Source: Opitutus sp.
Lineage (GTDB): Bacteria > Verrucomicrobiota > Verrucomicrobiia > Opitutales > Opitutaceae
DNA: 33,445 bases
Assembly (NCBI GenBank): GCA_025361365.1
Contig: JANYAM010000126.1
Coordinates: forward strand, 1 to 33,445
Direction: 5' to 3'
Shown piece after piece: positions 17,613-25,232 of the stretch. Both the position numbers and the translations under genes were made by a program. The notes beneath the pieces were generated by a model that saw nothing but the letters and a program-made list of their open reading frames with translations, was not told where the DNA came from and searched no databases. Position 1 is the first letter of the stretch; each line of letters starts with the position of its first letter.

Positions 17613-18202
17613 AGGTTCGGCGCTGCCGGGGCGCCCGGGCGGTAACCTTGCACCTTGGCGGGCGTGCCGTGGGCGATGGCTCCCGGCGGAAGGTCCTTGG
17701 TGACCACCGCGCCGGCGCCGACGATGCAGCCGTCACCGATCGTGACTCCGCCCAGCACCGTGACACCCGCGCCGAGCCAGACATCGCGGCCGATTCCGGT
17801 GGGACGCAGCACGTCGGGTTGCGAGCGGATGGGGGTCGCGAACGGCGCGATGGTATGATTGGAGGACAGGATACGGCAATTCATCGCAATCAGGGTGTCG
17901 GCCCCGATAGTGACGCCCCCATGGCCATAGATGACGGTGCACGGTCCGACGAAAATATTCCGGGCCAGCCGGATGGAGCCCCCATAGGGATGCAGGATGA
18001 CGCCGGTGGCCAGTTCGCATTCATCCCCGAGTTCGATGACCCCGCGCCGCGGCGCGGCGGAGCCAAGGCCGAGATCGCAGCCCGGCCCGAGCCGGCACCC
18101 GTCGCCAATCCGCGTTCCCGTGATCCCCGCCAACGCGATGCGGACGGAAGATGCGAGACGGCGGGTCCGCTCCAAGAGGCGGGCGAAGAAGGTCGTTTTC
18201 AT
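17609..18202 (-). CDS. Hexapeptide-repeat acyltransferase (LbH family)
   Basis: 197 residues from the ATG at 18202; the longer open frame upstream overlaps the acyltransferase-3 gene and is not protein-like. The sequence is a run of hexapeptide turns: IGDGCRLGPGCDLGLG, NIFVGPCTVIYGHGGVTIGA and DVWLGAGVTVLGGVTIGDGC, with AVVTKDLPPGAIAHGTPAKV at the end, as in serine/maltose O-acetyltransferase-like enzymes. The active-site His is probably in SSNHTIAP. It is expected to acetylate a sugar with acetyl-CoA in the cytoplasm. It overlaps the acyltransferase-3 stop by 4 bases (ATGA). Confidence 0.9.
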   Translation of the reverse strand: MKTTFFARLLERTRRLASSVRIALAGITGTRIGDGCRLGPGCDLGLGSAAPRRGVIELGDECELATGVILHPYGGSIRLARNIFVGPCTVIYGHGGVTIGADTLIAMNCRILSSNHTIAPFATPIRSQPDVLRPTGIGRDVWLGAGVTVLGGVTIGDGCIVGAGAVVTKDLPPGAIAHGTPAKVQGYRPGAPAAPNL

Positions 18203-19323
18203 GCGGTGGCGATCGGGAAAAGCCGCGGCCGGGCCAGTGATTTGAGGGTCAGGGCAGGTTTCTCGACCAGATGCCAGCTGAGCGCGGCGCACGCGAGGGC
18301 CAATGTGAAGCCGGCCCCCAGGTAGACGGTAAATCCATGTTGGGGCACCTGGAAGTGGGCGAGCACCTGCTGCACCGGGTAACCGTAGACATAAATGCCA
18401 TAACTGTAATCGCCGCCGACTTTCCCTTCGAAGCCCGACAGCCACTCGCGGTGCGCGATCCAGAGGAGCACCGGCGGCAGGATCAGGGGTGAGATCCAAG
18501 GATGAATCCGGAAATGCCAGCTGGTCACCAGAAGCAAGGCCAGCCCGAGGACCAGCCAGGCGGAAAAAAATCCCGGCAGGAGATTTCTCACCCCCACGGC
18601 CCACGCCGCCCCCGCCAGAAAATGCAAGGTGAGCTGCTTGCCGGGCGTGTCGTAGAAACGGGGCAGATATCCGCTCACGCCACTCAACGTGCCAAAGTGC
18701 AGCAGGATCAGGCTGGCAATCAGGGCGGTGCCGGTCCACTTCCACCGCGTAAGCAGACCGAAGAGGCCGAGGCCGGCGATCATGAGATAACACGCCCCTT
18801 CATAAAAAAGCGTCCACAGCGAACCGTTCCAGTCGCCCGGCCAAGCACCACGATCGGGCAGATAGCCAATCGCAATTTGCGAGCGTGGGAGCACGAGATT
18901 GTGCCAGACATATCCCCAGGCACCGGGCTCCAGGCTGAAAAAAGGGACTGACTTGTTTCCATCCAGCCACAGCAGCGGGGTGAAAAGAAAGGCCGTGACG
19001 AGCAGGCACGCCCACATCCCCGGCGCGAGCCGGAGCAATCGGTTCCAGGCAAACCGTCCGAGGTGAGGCTGCCGGCACCAACTTACCGCGACCAGCCACC
19101 CGCTCAGCACGAAGAAACACTGCACGGCCAGCTGGCCGGCTGTCATGGTGCCGTGGCTCCAGCGGTCCAGCGGCTCGGGGCCAAATCCGCCGAGGTAGAA
19201 AGCATGGGTGTAGAGCACAAGCACCGCCAGCAGCAGGCGGAGGGCGCCAATCGAATTATGCCGGGCGGAAATCCCACCGGCATCCGGCCCGGCGGGGAGA
19301 TTCTGCGAGGTGGGCAACTTCAT
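18199..19323 (-). CDS. Acyltransferase 3 family membrane protein (OafA-like O-acetyltransferase)
   Basis: 374 residues from the ATG at 19323, which lies 10 bases after the Wzt stop. NSIGALRLLLAVLVLYTHAF with H40 and CFFVLSGWLVAVSW (FFVLSGW at 70-76) are the signature positions of acyltransferase 3 proteins. Some ten hydrophobic helices follow, and the family's late motif appears as DYSYGIYVYGYPVQQVL near residue 300. It should acylate a sugar of the polymer, drawing on cytoplasmic acyl-CoA. It is not a close duplicate of the first member at 490-1563: outside the motifs the two sequences differ widely, which suggests two different acylation sites. Confidence 0.92.
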   Translation of the reverse strand: MKLPTSQNLPAGPDAGGISARHNSIGALRLLLAVLVLYTHAFYLGGFGPEPLDRWSHGTMTAGQLAVQCFFVLSGWLVAVSWCRQPHLGRFAWNRLLRLAPGMWACLLVTAFLFTPLLWLDGNKSVPFFSLEPGAWGYVWHNLVLPRSQIAIGYLPDRGAWPGDWNGSLWTLFYEGACYLMIAGLGLFGLLTRWKWTGTALIASLILLHFGTLSGVSGYLPRFYDTPGKQLTLHFLAGAAWAVGVRNLLPGFFSAWLVLGLALLLVTSWHFRIHPWISPLILPPVLLWIAHREWLSGFEGKVGGDYSYGIYVYGYPVQQVLAHFQVPQHGFTVYLGAGFTLALACAALSWHLVEKPALTLKSLARPRLFPIATA

Positions 19324-19333
19324 GCGACCGGGG

Positions 19334-20542
19334 TCAGCCGGCTGAGACGGACCAGCGCCAGGGCAGGTCAACGGGCCCGATGAAATCCAGCCGCGGGGTC
19401 TGCGGGTAGAAGTGCGGCGCCACGTAGTCGAATTCCAGGGCATCGCGCTTTTCGTCGTAATCCTGCGTCCCGTCACCGAGGTAGAGCGTGATGCGGTAGG
19501 TGTCGCTATGCAGCGGCAAGTGGTCGAGTTCGATCGTGACGAGGCCGGCGGCCAGCGGTGGCGGGGCCCAGCCGTCCCCCTGCATGCGGCCGTTGGACCC
19601 GGAGATCGGCTGGCCATATTTGCTGTGCAGGATGATGCCCAGGATGGGCGGATTGAGCGGGAAGGGGGACTGGAAACCGACTTGGATGCGCAACCGGCCG
19701 CGGGCGAGGGCGGCCTGGTCGATCGAGGCGGACGTCAGGTGCGGCTTGGCGGCGGACTGGGCGGTGAACTTGGCCGGTTCAGTGCCCGAACCCAGGTAGG
19801 CGGACAAGCACTCGTTCATCGGGCCGGCCTGCACGACGCGGCCCTGCTGCAGCCAAAGGCCGGTGCGGCAGATCGCCTGCAGGGCGGCGGTGTTGTGGCT
19901 GACGAAGAGGATGGTGCGGCCCGAGGTGCGGGCCACGTCCTGCATCTTGCCGAGGCACTTCTTCTGGAACTGGGCGTCGCCGACGGCGAGGACCTCGTCG
20001 ACGATCAGGATCTCCGGCTCGAGGTGGGCGGCGACGGCGAAGGCCAGGCGCACATACATGCCGCTCGAATAATGTTTCACCTGGGTGTCAAGGAAGCGCT
20101 CGACCTCGGCGAAGGCGACGATCTCGTCGAACTTCCGCGTGATCTCGGCGCGCGACATGCCGAGGATGGCGCCGTTGAGGAAGATGTTCTCCCGGCCGGA
20201 GAGCTCGGGATGAAAGCCGGTGCCGACCTCGAGCAGGCTGGCCACGCGGCCGCGGATGACGGCCCGGCCGAGGGTGGGCTCCGTGATGCGCGACAAGACC
20301 TTCAGCAGGGTCGACTTGCCCGCGCCGTTACGGCCGATGATGCCGACCACGTCGCCTTCGGCAACCTCGAACGAAACATCCCGCAGCGCCCAGAATTCCT
20401 CTGCGTCACTCTCCACCCCAGTGCGACCCGTCAGGCGGCGGAATTTCTGCACCAGCGAATCGCGCAGGGTGTCCTGGCGCTTCTCATGGGAGAGATAGTA
20501 GCGTTTGGCGAGGCCGGAGACGGAAATGACGGACTGGCCCAT
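19334..20542 (-). CDS. ABC transporter ATP-binding protein, Wzt-like, with C-terminal sugar-binding domain
   Basis: 402 residues from the ATG at 20542 (MGQSVISVSGLAKRYY), 2 bases after the permease stop. The nucleotide-binding domain covers about 1-250: Walker A GRNGAGKST (70-78), the polysaccharide-subfamily signature YSSGMYVRLAFAVA (158-171), Walker B ILIVDEVLAVGD (178-189) and the switch His in FVSHN (H216). Residues 265-402 form an added beta-rich domain (ASIDQAALARGRLRIQVGF to the end) in the place of the Wzt C-terminal carbohydrate-binding domain. In O9a-type systems that domain recognises the chain terminus before export. The product pairs with the permease encoded directly upstream and powers export of the glycan across the inner membrane. 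Confidence 0.95.
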   Translation of the reverse strand: MGQSVISVSGLAKRYYLSHEKRQDTLRDSLVQKFRRLTGRTGVESDAEEFWALRDVSFEVAEGDVVGIIGRNGAGKSTLLKVLSRITEPTLGRAVIRGRVASLLEVGTGFHPELSGRENIFLNGAILGMSRAEITRKFDEIVAFAEVERFLDTQVKHYSSGMYVRLAFAVAAHLEPEILIVDEVLAVGDAQFQKKCLGKMQDVARTSGRTILFVSHNTAALQAICRTGLWLQQGRVVQAGPMNECLSAYLGSGTEPAKFTAQSAAKPHLTSASIDQAALARGRLRIQVGFQSPFPLNPPILGIILHSKYGQPISGSNGRMQGDGWAPPPLAAGLVTIELDHLPLHSDTYRITLYLGDGTQDYDEKRDALEFDYVAPHFYPQTPRLDFIGPVDLPWRWSVSAG

Positions 20543-20544
20543 GG

Positions 20545-21375
20545 TCAGATAATGTCGGCGAACGTGCGCTCGGTGCGGCGGAAATACCACAGCCCGGAAA
20601 CGAGGAGCAGCGCGCTCATCGCGACGGACACACCGAGGTTGACCGGGTCGAGCGCCGGCTCACCGTGCAACAGGCACCAGCGGAAGCCGTCGATCGCGCC
20701 GACCATCGGGTTGAGCGAATAGATGAAGCGCCAGTTCGGCAGGTTGGTCGAGCTGAAGCCGACCGGCGAAAGGAAGAGGCCGACCTGCAGGAGGAACGGC
20801 ACGACGAAGCGAAAGTCGCGGTATTTCACCGTCAGCGCCGTCAACCAGAGTCCGGTGCCGATGGCGGTGAGCAGCGTAAGCACGACAAAGAGCGGCAGCA
20901 GCAGCACGCGCCAGTCGGGCATGAACTGCCACCAGACGCAGAGCGTGGTGAGCAGCACGAGCACGACGCCGAAATCGATCAGTGCCACCGCCACCGACGA
21001 CAGCGGAACGATCAGCCGCGGAAAATAGATCTTGGAGATCAGGTGCGTGTTGGCCACGAGGCTGCCGCTGGCATTGGAGAAGGCGGCGGCGAACAGCTGC
21101 CAGGGCAGCAGGCCGCAGAGCACGAGCAGCGGGTAGGGCACATGGCCCGCCGGCATGCCGGCCAGTTTGCCGAAGATAAAGGTGAACACCGCGAGCGTGA
21201 CGGCCGGCTGGATGAGGGCCCAGAGCACGCCGAGGGTGGTCTGCTTGTAGCGCACCTTGATGTCGCGCCACGCGAGGAACCCGAGCAGCTCCCGGTAGCG
21301 CCACAGGTCGGCCCAGTAGTGGCGGCTGGCGCGGCCGGCTTCGAGGACGAGTTCGGGCGTGGCGGGTTTCTCCAT
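20545..21375 (-). CDS. ABC-2 type polysaccharide export permease, Wzm-like
   Basis: 276 residues from the ATG at 21375; the extra upstream frame belongs to a shadow of the GT4 gene. YWADLWRYRELLGFLAWRDI and VRYKQTTLGVLWALIQPAVT are the classic amphipathic entry and first membrane helix of Wzm/KpsM-like permeases. Six membrane segments follow, with SLNPMVGAIDGFRWCLL as the conserved late loop (NPM...ID.FR). It forms the membrane channel through which the undecaprenyl-linked polymer is exported, partnered by the adjacent ATPase. The 276-residue length is usual for the family. Confidence 0.95.
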   Translation of the reverse strand: MEKPATPELVLEAGRASRHYWADLWRYRELLGFLAWRDIKVRYKQTTLGVLWALIQPAVTLAVFTFIFGKLAGMPAGHVPYPLLVLCGLLPWQLFAAAFSNASGSLVANTHLISKIYFPRLIVPLSSVAVALIDFGVVLVLLTTLCVWWQFMPDWRVLLLPLFVVLTLLTAIGTGLWLTALTVKYRDFRFVVPFLLQVGLFLSPVGFSSTNLPNWRFIYSLNPMVGAIDGFRWCLLHGEPALDPVNLGVSVAMSALLLVSGLWYFRRTERTFADII

Positions 21376-21377
21376 GG

Positions 21378-22457
21378 TCAGGCGAGGGTGGCGACGAGGC
21401 GCCGCGTGAAGGCGGGGAAAGCAAAGGAGTCGGCGTGCCGCCGCACAACCTCCGAATCGCGCGGGTGGCGGACCAGGTCGGCCACCGCCGCCGCCAGGTC
21501 GGGGATGTTGCCGTATTCGACGAGCTGGCCGGGGGCTTCGGTGATGACCTCGGGCGTGCCGCCCGCGCGCGCACCGAGGCAGGCCTTGCCGTAGGTCATG
21601 GCCTCGAGGAAAACCAGGCCGAAGCCTTCCTTGCGGCTGGGCAGCGCGAAGAGGTCGCACACCGCGTATTCGGCACGCAGCGCCTCGTCGCTGAGCGGCC
21701 CGGTGAAGTCCACCGCGAAGCCGACGCCGAGGCGCTGGACCAGCGCGGTCAGGCGTGGGAGGTCGTCGCCTTGGCCGACCACGCGCAGCCGCGCCATGGG
21801 AAAATCGCGGCGCACGAGCGGCATCGCCTCGATCAGGGTATCCACACCCTTATAAGTGTCGGTGGCCGAGAGCCGCGAAACCGTGAGGATGCGCGGTGTG
21901 GCGAACGGCGCCTGGGACAGCTGGTCGTTGAGGGCCGGCGCAAAATAGGGGTCGAGCGTGTTGGGCACGACGAGGAGTCGTTCCGCCGGGAGGCCAGGGA
22001 AAAACCGCAACATCTGGCGGCGCGTGTATTCGCTGATGCAGAGGATGCGGTGCGCGCCGAGCAGCGCCCGGCGCTCGAGCAGGCTATAGGGCCGCCAGAC
22101 CTCGATGCCGTGGGCCACGAGATAATAGCGGAGCCGGGGGTTAAGGAATTTGGCGAGCCGCGCGATCGGGAGCTGGTGCAGATGGCCGCAAACGAGGACG
22201 TCGGTCCGCCGGCCCAGGCGAATGGTCTCGCGGATGAAGCGCAGTTTGCTCCGGTTGCATCCGACCTGTTCACCGAGCTGCGATCCGCTGTAGCGCGGCA
22301 GGCGGGGATCACGGCCGGGCTGATCGTTCAGCACCAGCGAATCAACGCGGCCCGCCGGACCGGCCAGTTCGCAGAGCGCCTTGAGGTAGAGCCGCATGAT
22401 GCGTGCGATGCCTCCTTCGTGGAGGAACAGCTCGGGCGAGAGGAGCAGGGCCTTCAT
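21378..22457 (-). CDS. Glycosyltransferase family 4
   Basis: 359 residues from the ATG at 22457 (MKALLLSPELFLHEGGIARI), overlapping the stop of the asparagine synthetase-like gene as ATGA. An uninterrupted frame continues upstream to 24206, but it runs antisense-frame to the asnB-like coding sequence and is low-complexity Arg/Pro/Ala, so it is not a fusion. The N-terminal glycine loop HEGGIARIMR, the hinge SEYTRRQMLRFFPGLP, the donor strand RILTVSRLSATDTYKGVDTL and the EX7E signature SRKEGFGLVFLEAMTYGKAC are all clear. It probably adds an early sugar of the repeat unit. Confidence 0.94.
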   Translation of the reverse strand: MKALLLSPELFLHEGGIARIMRLYLKALCELAGPAGRVDSLVLNDQPGRDPRLPRYSGSQLGEQVGCNRSKLRFIRETIRLGRRTDVLVCGHLHQLPIARLAKFLNPRLRYYLVAHGIEVWRPYSLLERRALLGAHRILCISEYTRRQMLRFFPGLPAERLLVVPNTLDPYFAPALNDQLSQAPFATPRILTVSRLSATDTYKGVDTLIEAMPLVRRDFPMARLRVVGQGDDLPRLTALVQRLGVGFAVDFTGPLSDEALRAEYAVCDLFALPSRKEGFGLVFLEAMTYGKACLGARAGGTPEVITEAPGQLVEYGNIPDLAAAVADLVRHPRDSEVVRRHADSFAFPAFTRRLVATLA

Positions 22458-24349
22458 GGGGCGCGGCGGTTGGCGAAGGCGATGAGCACGGCGAGCGTCC
22501 AGACGCGCGACCACGCCCGGGTGTCGCGGCCGGTCTTGTAGTTGGCCCACATCTGCTGGACCTCCGCGGCCTGGAGCCAGGGGCACGCGCCGAGCGAGGC
22601 GGTGGAGAAGGTCTCGTCGAGGAACGGCCGCAACTCGGCCAACATCCAGAGCGCGAAGGGCAGGGTGAAGCCCTGCTTGCGGCGGTGGCGGATCGCCGCG
22701 GGCACCAGGTCGGCGGTGGCGTCGGCCAGCGCGCGCTTGGAGCGCGCCGGGTCGTATTTGAAGTAGGACTGCTGGGGCCACAGCCACTCGAGCAGCTGGC
22801 GGTCCACAAAGGGCACGCGCAGCTCGAGCGAATGCGCCATGCTGAAGACGTCGCTGTCGCGCAGCAGCACGTCGGCCATGTAGGTGCGCAGCTCCCAGGC
22901 GCTGATGATCTGGAAGGCGTCGGCGCCGATCAGCTCGAAGGCGAAATCCTCGAGCATCGGGTGGTTGGGCCCGAGTCGCTCCGCCTGGGCCCGGGCCTCT
23001 GGCGCGAGCAAGGCGAGCCGGGCCGTCTCCGGCAGCACGCGGCGCTGAAGCGAGGCGAGTTCGTGCAGGTCGCGGGCGTGGGCGAGAAAGTCGGCCAGCT
23101 TGCGGGCCCGGGTGCCGGGGCGCTCGCGCAACTGCGCCACCACGGTGCGGCGCAGCCCACCCGGCAGCCGGCGCCAGAACGGGAGCAGCCGCTGGAGGCG
23201 CGGGAGGTCGCGGAACGACGGGTAGCCGCCGAACAGCTCGTCGCCGCCCAGTCCGGACAACGCGACCGTCACGCCGCCGCGGCGGGCCGTCTGGCTGGCG
23301 TAATAGGTGTTGATGCCGTCGCCGGTCGGCTGGTCGAAACTGGCGAGCAGGTGCGGCAGGTCCGCGGCGACGCGCGCGCCGGTGATGAGTTCCTCGTGAT
23401 GTTCCGTGCCGAACGCCTGGGCCGCGAGCCGCGCGCTGGCCTGTTCGGAGAAGCCGGCCTCGCCGAAAACGAGCGAGAAGGTCTTCAGCTTCGTCGCGCC
23501 ACTCCGGGCCATCAAGCCGACGACCGCGGTCGAGTCCATGCCGCCGGAAAGGAAGGCGCCGACGGGAACGTCCGCCACGCGATGGGCCCGGATGGAATCC
23601 TCCAGCTGGTAACGCAGGCCGCTGACGAAGTCGTGGTAGTTGGTAGCGATGCGGCCGGGTTGGATCGGCGCGGGCAACTGCCACCACTGGCTGGTCCGCA
23701 CGCGGCCCGCGGCATCCACCGTGAGGCTGTGCCCCGGCGGCAGGTTGGCGATGCCCCGATAGAGTGTCCGAGGCGACGGCACGCTGAACCACGCGAGGTA
23801 TTCGCCGACGGAGGTGGGGTCGATCTCGCGCGGCACCGCGCCGCTGGCGAGGAGCGCGTTCAGTTCCGAGGCGAGCACGACGCCCGCATCGGGTAGCCGG
23901 GCATAATAGAGCGGCTTGATGCCGAGCGGGTCGCGCGCGGCGAAGAGGTTTTGCTCGCGCGCATCCCAGACGGCGAAGGCGAACATGCCGCGCAGCCGCT
24001 TCAGGCAGGCTGCGCCGTACAACGCGTAGGCCGCGAGCAGCACCTCGGTGTCGCATTTGGTGCGGAAATTCCAGCCGCTGAGCGCCAGGTCGGTCTGGAG
24101 TTCGCGGTAGTTGTAGATGGCCCCGTTGAAGACGAGGGTGAAGCGCCCGTCGGGACTGAGCATCGGCTGATGTCCGTTGGCCAGGTCGATGATCGCCAGC
24201 CGGCACATGCCGAGGGTCGCGGACCCGTTTGAATGCACGCCGCGGTCATCCGGTCCGCGATGCTGCTGGCGCTGGACCATGCGGTCCACCGCGGCCTCGC
24301 GAGTCGCGAGGTCACGCTTGGGTGAGACCATTCCGGCTATGCCGCACAT
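22454..24349 (-). CDS. asnB: Glutamine-dependent asparagine synthetase-like amidotransferase
   Basis: 631 residues from the ATG at 24349 (MCGIAGMVSP), chosen because Cys2 must become the N-terminal nucleophile of the class II glutaminase domain; an upstream frame to 24415 would block it. The glutaminase pocket is seen in R50, FNGAIYN (74-80) and CDTEV (99-103). The synthetase domain carries the PP-loop FLSGGMDSTAVV (SGGMDS 268-273) and SGLGGDELFGGY. It fits the long AsnB family found in polysaccharide clusters as well as true asparagine synthetases. It makes Asn from Asp, or more likely here amidates a carboxyl group such as that of a uronic acid in the glycan; the choice is inference. It is the first gene of the long minus-strand unit. 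Confidence 0.9.
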   Translation of the reverse strand: MCGIAGMVSPKRDLATREAAVDRMVQRQQHRGPDDRGVHSNGSATLGMCRLAIIDLANGHQPMLSPDGRFTLVFNGAIYNYRELQTDLALSGWNFRTKCDTEVLLAAYALYGAACLKRLRGMFAFAVWDAREQNLFAARDPLGIKPLYYARLPDAGVVLASELNALLASGAVPREIDPTSVGEYLAWFSVPSPRTLYRGIANLPPGHSLTVDAAGRVRTSQWWQLPAPIQPGRIATNYHDFVSGLRYQLEDSIRAHRVADVPVGAFLSGGMDSTAVVGLMARSGATKLKTFSLVFGEAGFSEQASARLAAQAFGTEHHEELITGARVAADLPHLLASFDQPTGDGINTYYASQTARRGGVTVALSGLGGDELFGGYPSFRDLPRLQRLLPFWRRLPGGLRRTVVAQLRERPGTRARKLADFLAHARDLHELASLQRRVLPETARLALLAPEARAQAERLGPNHPMLEDFAFELIGADAFQIISAWELRTYMADVLLRDSDVFSMAHSLELRVPFVDRQLLEWLWPQQSYFKYDPARSKRALADATADLVPAAIRHRRKQGFTLPFALWMLAELRPFLDETFSTASLGACPWLQAAEVQQMWANYKTGRDTRAWSRVWTLAVLIAFANRRAP

Positions 24350-24512
24350 AAGGAAAACACACCAGGGACGGCTTCGCCCCGTCGCTTCCCGAATTCGGAG
24401 GCGCCGAGACGGCAATCAGCTCTATTCATTCGCAAACAAGTGGCCGGTAACCGGCCGCCCTCATGCAATGGGACAAGCCCCGGCGTGGCAATGCCGATTT
24501 TGACGCAAAGCC
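24350..24512 (-). promoter_or_regulatory. 163-base spacer upstream of the polysaccharide operon (probable promoter region)
   Basis: This is the only gap over 100 bases next to the minus-strand polysaccharide genes, so transcription of the operon probably begins here. It holds a perfect 7-base inverted repeat with a single-base centre at 24442-24456 (GGCCGGT A ACCGGCC), about 93 bases before the asnB-like start, which could be an operator. I could not settle on a convincing -35/-10 pair, and there is no purine-rich Shine-Dalgarno just before the ATG (the minus strand reads TGTTTTCCTT there). The DJ-1 gene upstream could also read through, because no terminator is visible. Confidence 0.4.
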
Positions 24513-25052
24513 TTAAAGGCAAATAGCTTTGCTGATTTCCGTCGCTTTGTCAGCGGTGCTCAGCAATGCAACCAGATGCAGGCCGAATTCCACCGCCGTG
24601 CCGGCGCCACGGGAGGTGGTAATTTTGCCATCCGTGACAATGCGTTCGGCGGCGAGGATGGCGGGCAGCTCGTTCGCTACCGAAAAATGCGCCGTGTAAC
24701 GCCGGCCGGCCAGTAGCCCCGCGTCATGCAGCACCGTGGGCGCGGCGCAGATGGCGGCCAGCCACCGGCCGGCCGTGTGTTGGCGCCGGGCGATCTCGAG
24801 CACGCGCGCATCAGCGCGAAGATTTTTCACCCCGGCGCCACCGGGCAGAAATACGAGATCAAAGTCCTGCGCCTGGACGGCGGACAGGGCTGCGTCCGCA
24901 TGGGCGGTGATGCCGCTGCGGCCGGTGGCGTGGCGGTTCTCGTTGAGGGATGCGACCGTGACTTCGATCCCCGCGCGGCGCAGCAGGTCGACGGGCGCCA
25001 GCGCCTCGATTTCCTCGAAACCATCGGCAAGCAACACGAGCACGGTGGGCAT
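24513..25052 (-). CDS. DJ-1/PfpI family protein
   Basis: 179 residues, the normal size for the DJ-1/YajL branch. The nucleophile elbow is LAAICAAPTVL with C102, and the conserved acidic partner is E14 in ADGFEEIEALAPVDLLRRAG. FLPGGAGVKNLR (68-79) and TSRGAGTAVEFGL near the end are further family marks. Members have been described as glyoxalase III or deglycase-like enzymes and redox-responsive chaperones; the true substrate is unsettled even for well-studied members. The gene is divergent from the SDR gene at 25233, and its start lies only 12 bases from a large palindromic repeat element, so its promoter probably lies within or against that element. Confidence 0.93.
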   Translation of the reverse strand: MPTVLVLLADGFEEIEALAPVDLLRRAGIEVTVASLNENRHATGRSGITAHADAALSAVQAQDFDLVFLPGGAGVKNLRADARVLEIARRQHTAGRWLAAICAAPTVLHDAGLLAGRRYTAHFSVANELPAILAAERIVTDGKITTSRGAGTAVEFGLHLVALLSTADKATEISKAICL

Positions 25053-25064
25053 GGTGGAAGTGAA

Positions 25065-25224
25065 CCACTAATTGGCACTAATGGGACATTAATCTTCGTC
25101 CCCTGTCATCCTGAGCGAAGCGAAGGATCCAGTCGGGCGCAGGAAACTGGATTCCTCGTTTCGCTCAGAATGGCAGGCAGGGGACTTCGGTCTGGATTAG
25201 TGGGAACTTAGTGATGATTAGTGG
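25065..25224. repeat. Composite palindromic element (CACTAAT arrays around a GTCATCCTGAGCGAAG-type hairpin)
   Basis: A roughly 160-base near-palindrome fills the spacer between two divergent genes. The left outer arm has 7-base units at 25066 (CACTAAT), 25076 (CACTAAT) and 25087 (CATTAAT). The right arm has the mirrored units at 25217 (ATTAGTG), 25207 (CTTAGTG) and 25196 (ATTAGTG). The spacing is 10 then 11 bases on both sides. The inner arms are 25111-25133 and 25146-25168, matching at 20 of 23 positions as inverted copies, with a 12-base loop. It could be a non-autonomous mobile element of the MITE/REPIN type; no transposase lies nearby. See findings for the wider family. Confidence 0.85.
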
Positions 25225-25232
25225 TGCCTTCC

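Noticed and set aside
21378-24206. A 942-codon open frame that would join the GT4 gene to a long upstream extension
   Set aside because: Beyond 22457 it is a shadow of the asnB-like gene in another frame, rich in Arg, Pro and Ala, with no domain. The GT4 has its own coupled ATG.
490-24349. Genomic island or mobile element carrying the polysaccharide genes
   Set aside because: No integrase, transposase, tRNA-adjacent direct repeat or clear shift in base composition was seen at the right boundary. The left boundary lies outside the window.
24510-24520. GCCTT A AAGGC hairpin at the end of the DJ-1 gene as a terminator
   Set aside because: The stem is only 5 bases, overlaps the stop codon and has no T-run.
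25065-25224. Phased short repeats taken as a CRISPR array
   Set aside because: Units are 7 bases at 10-11 base spacing, arranged as inverted arms. There are no long direct repeats, no unique spacers and no cas genes.
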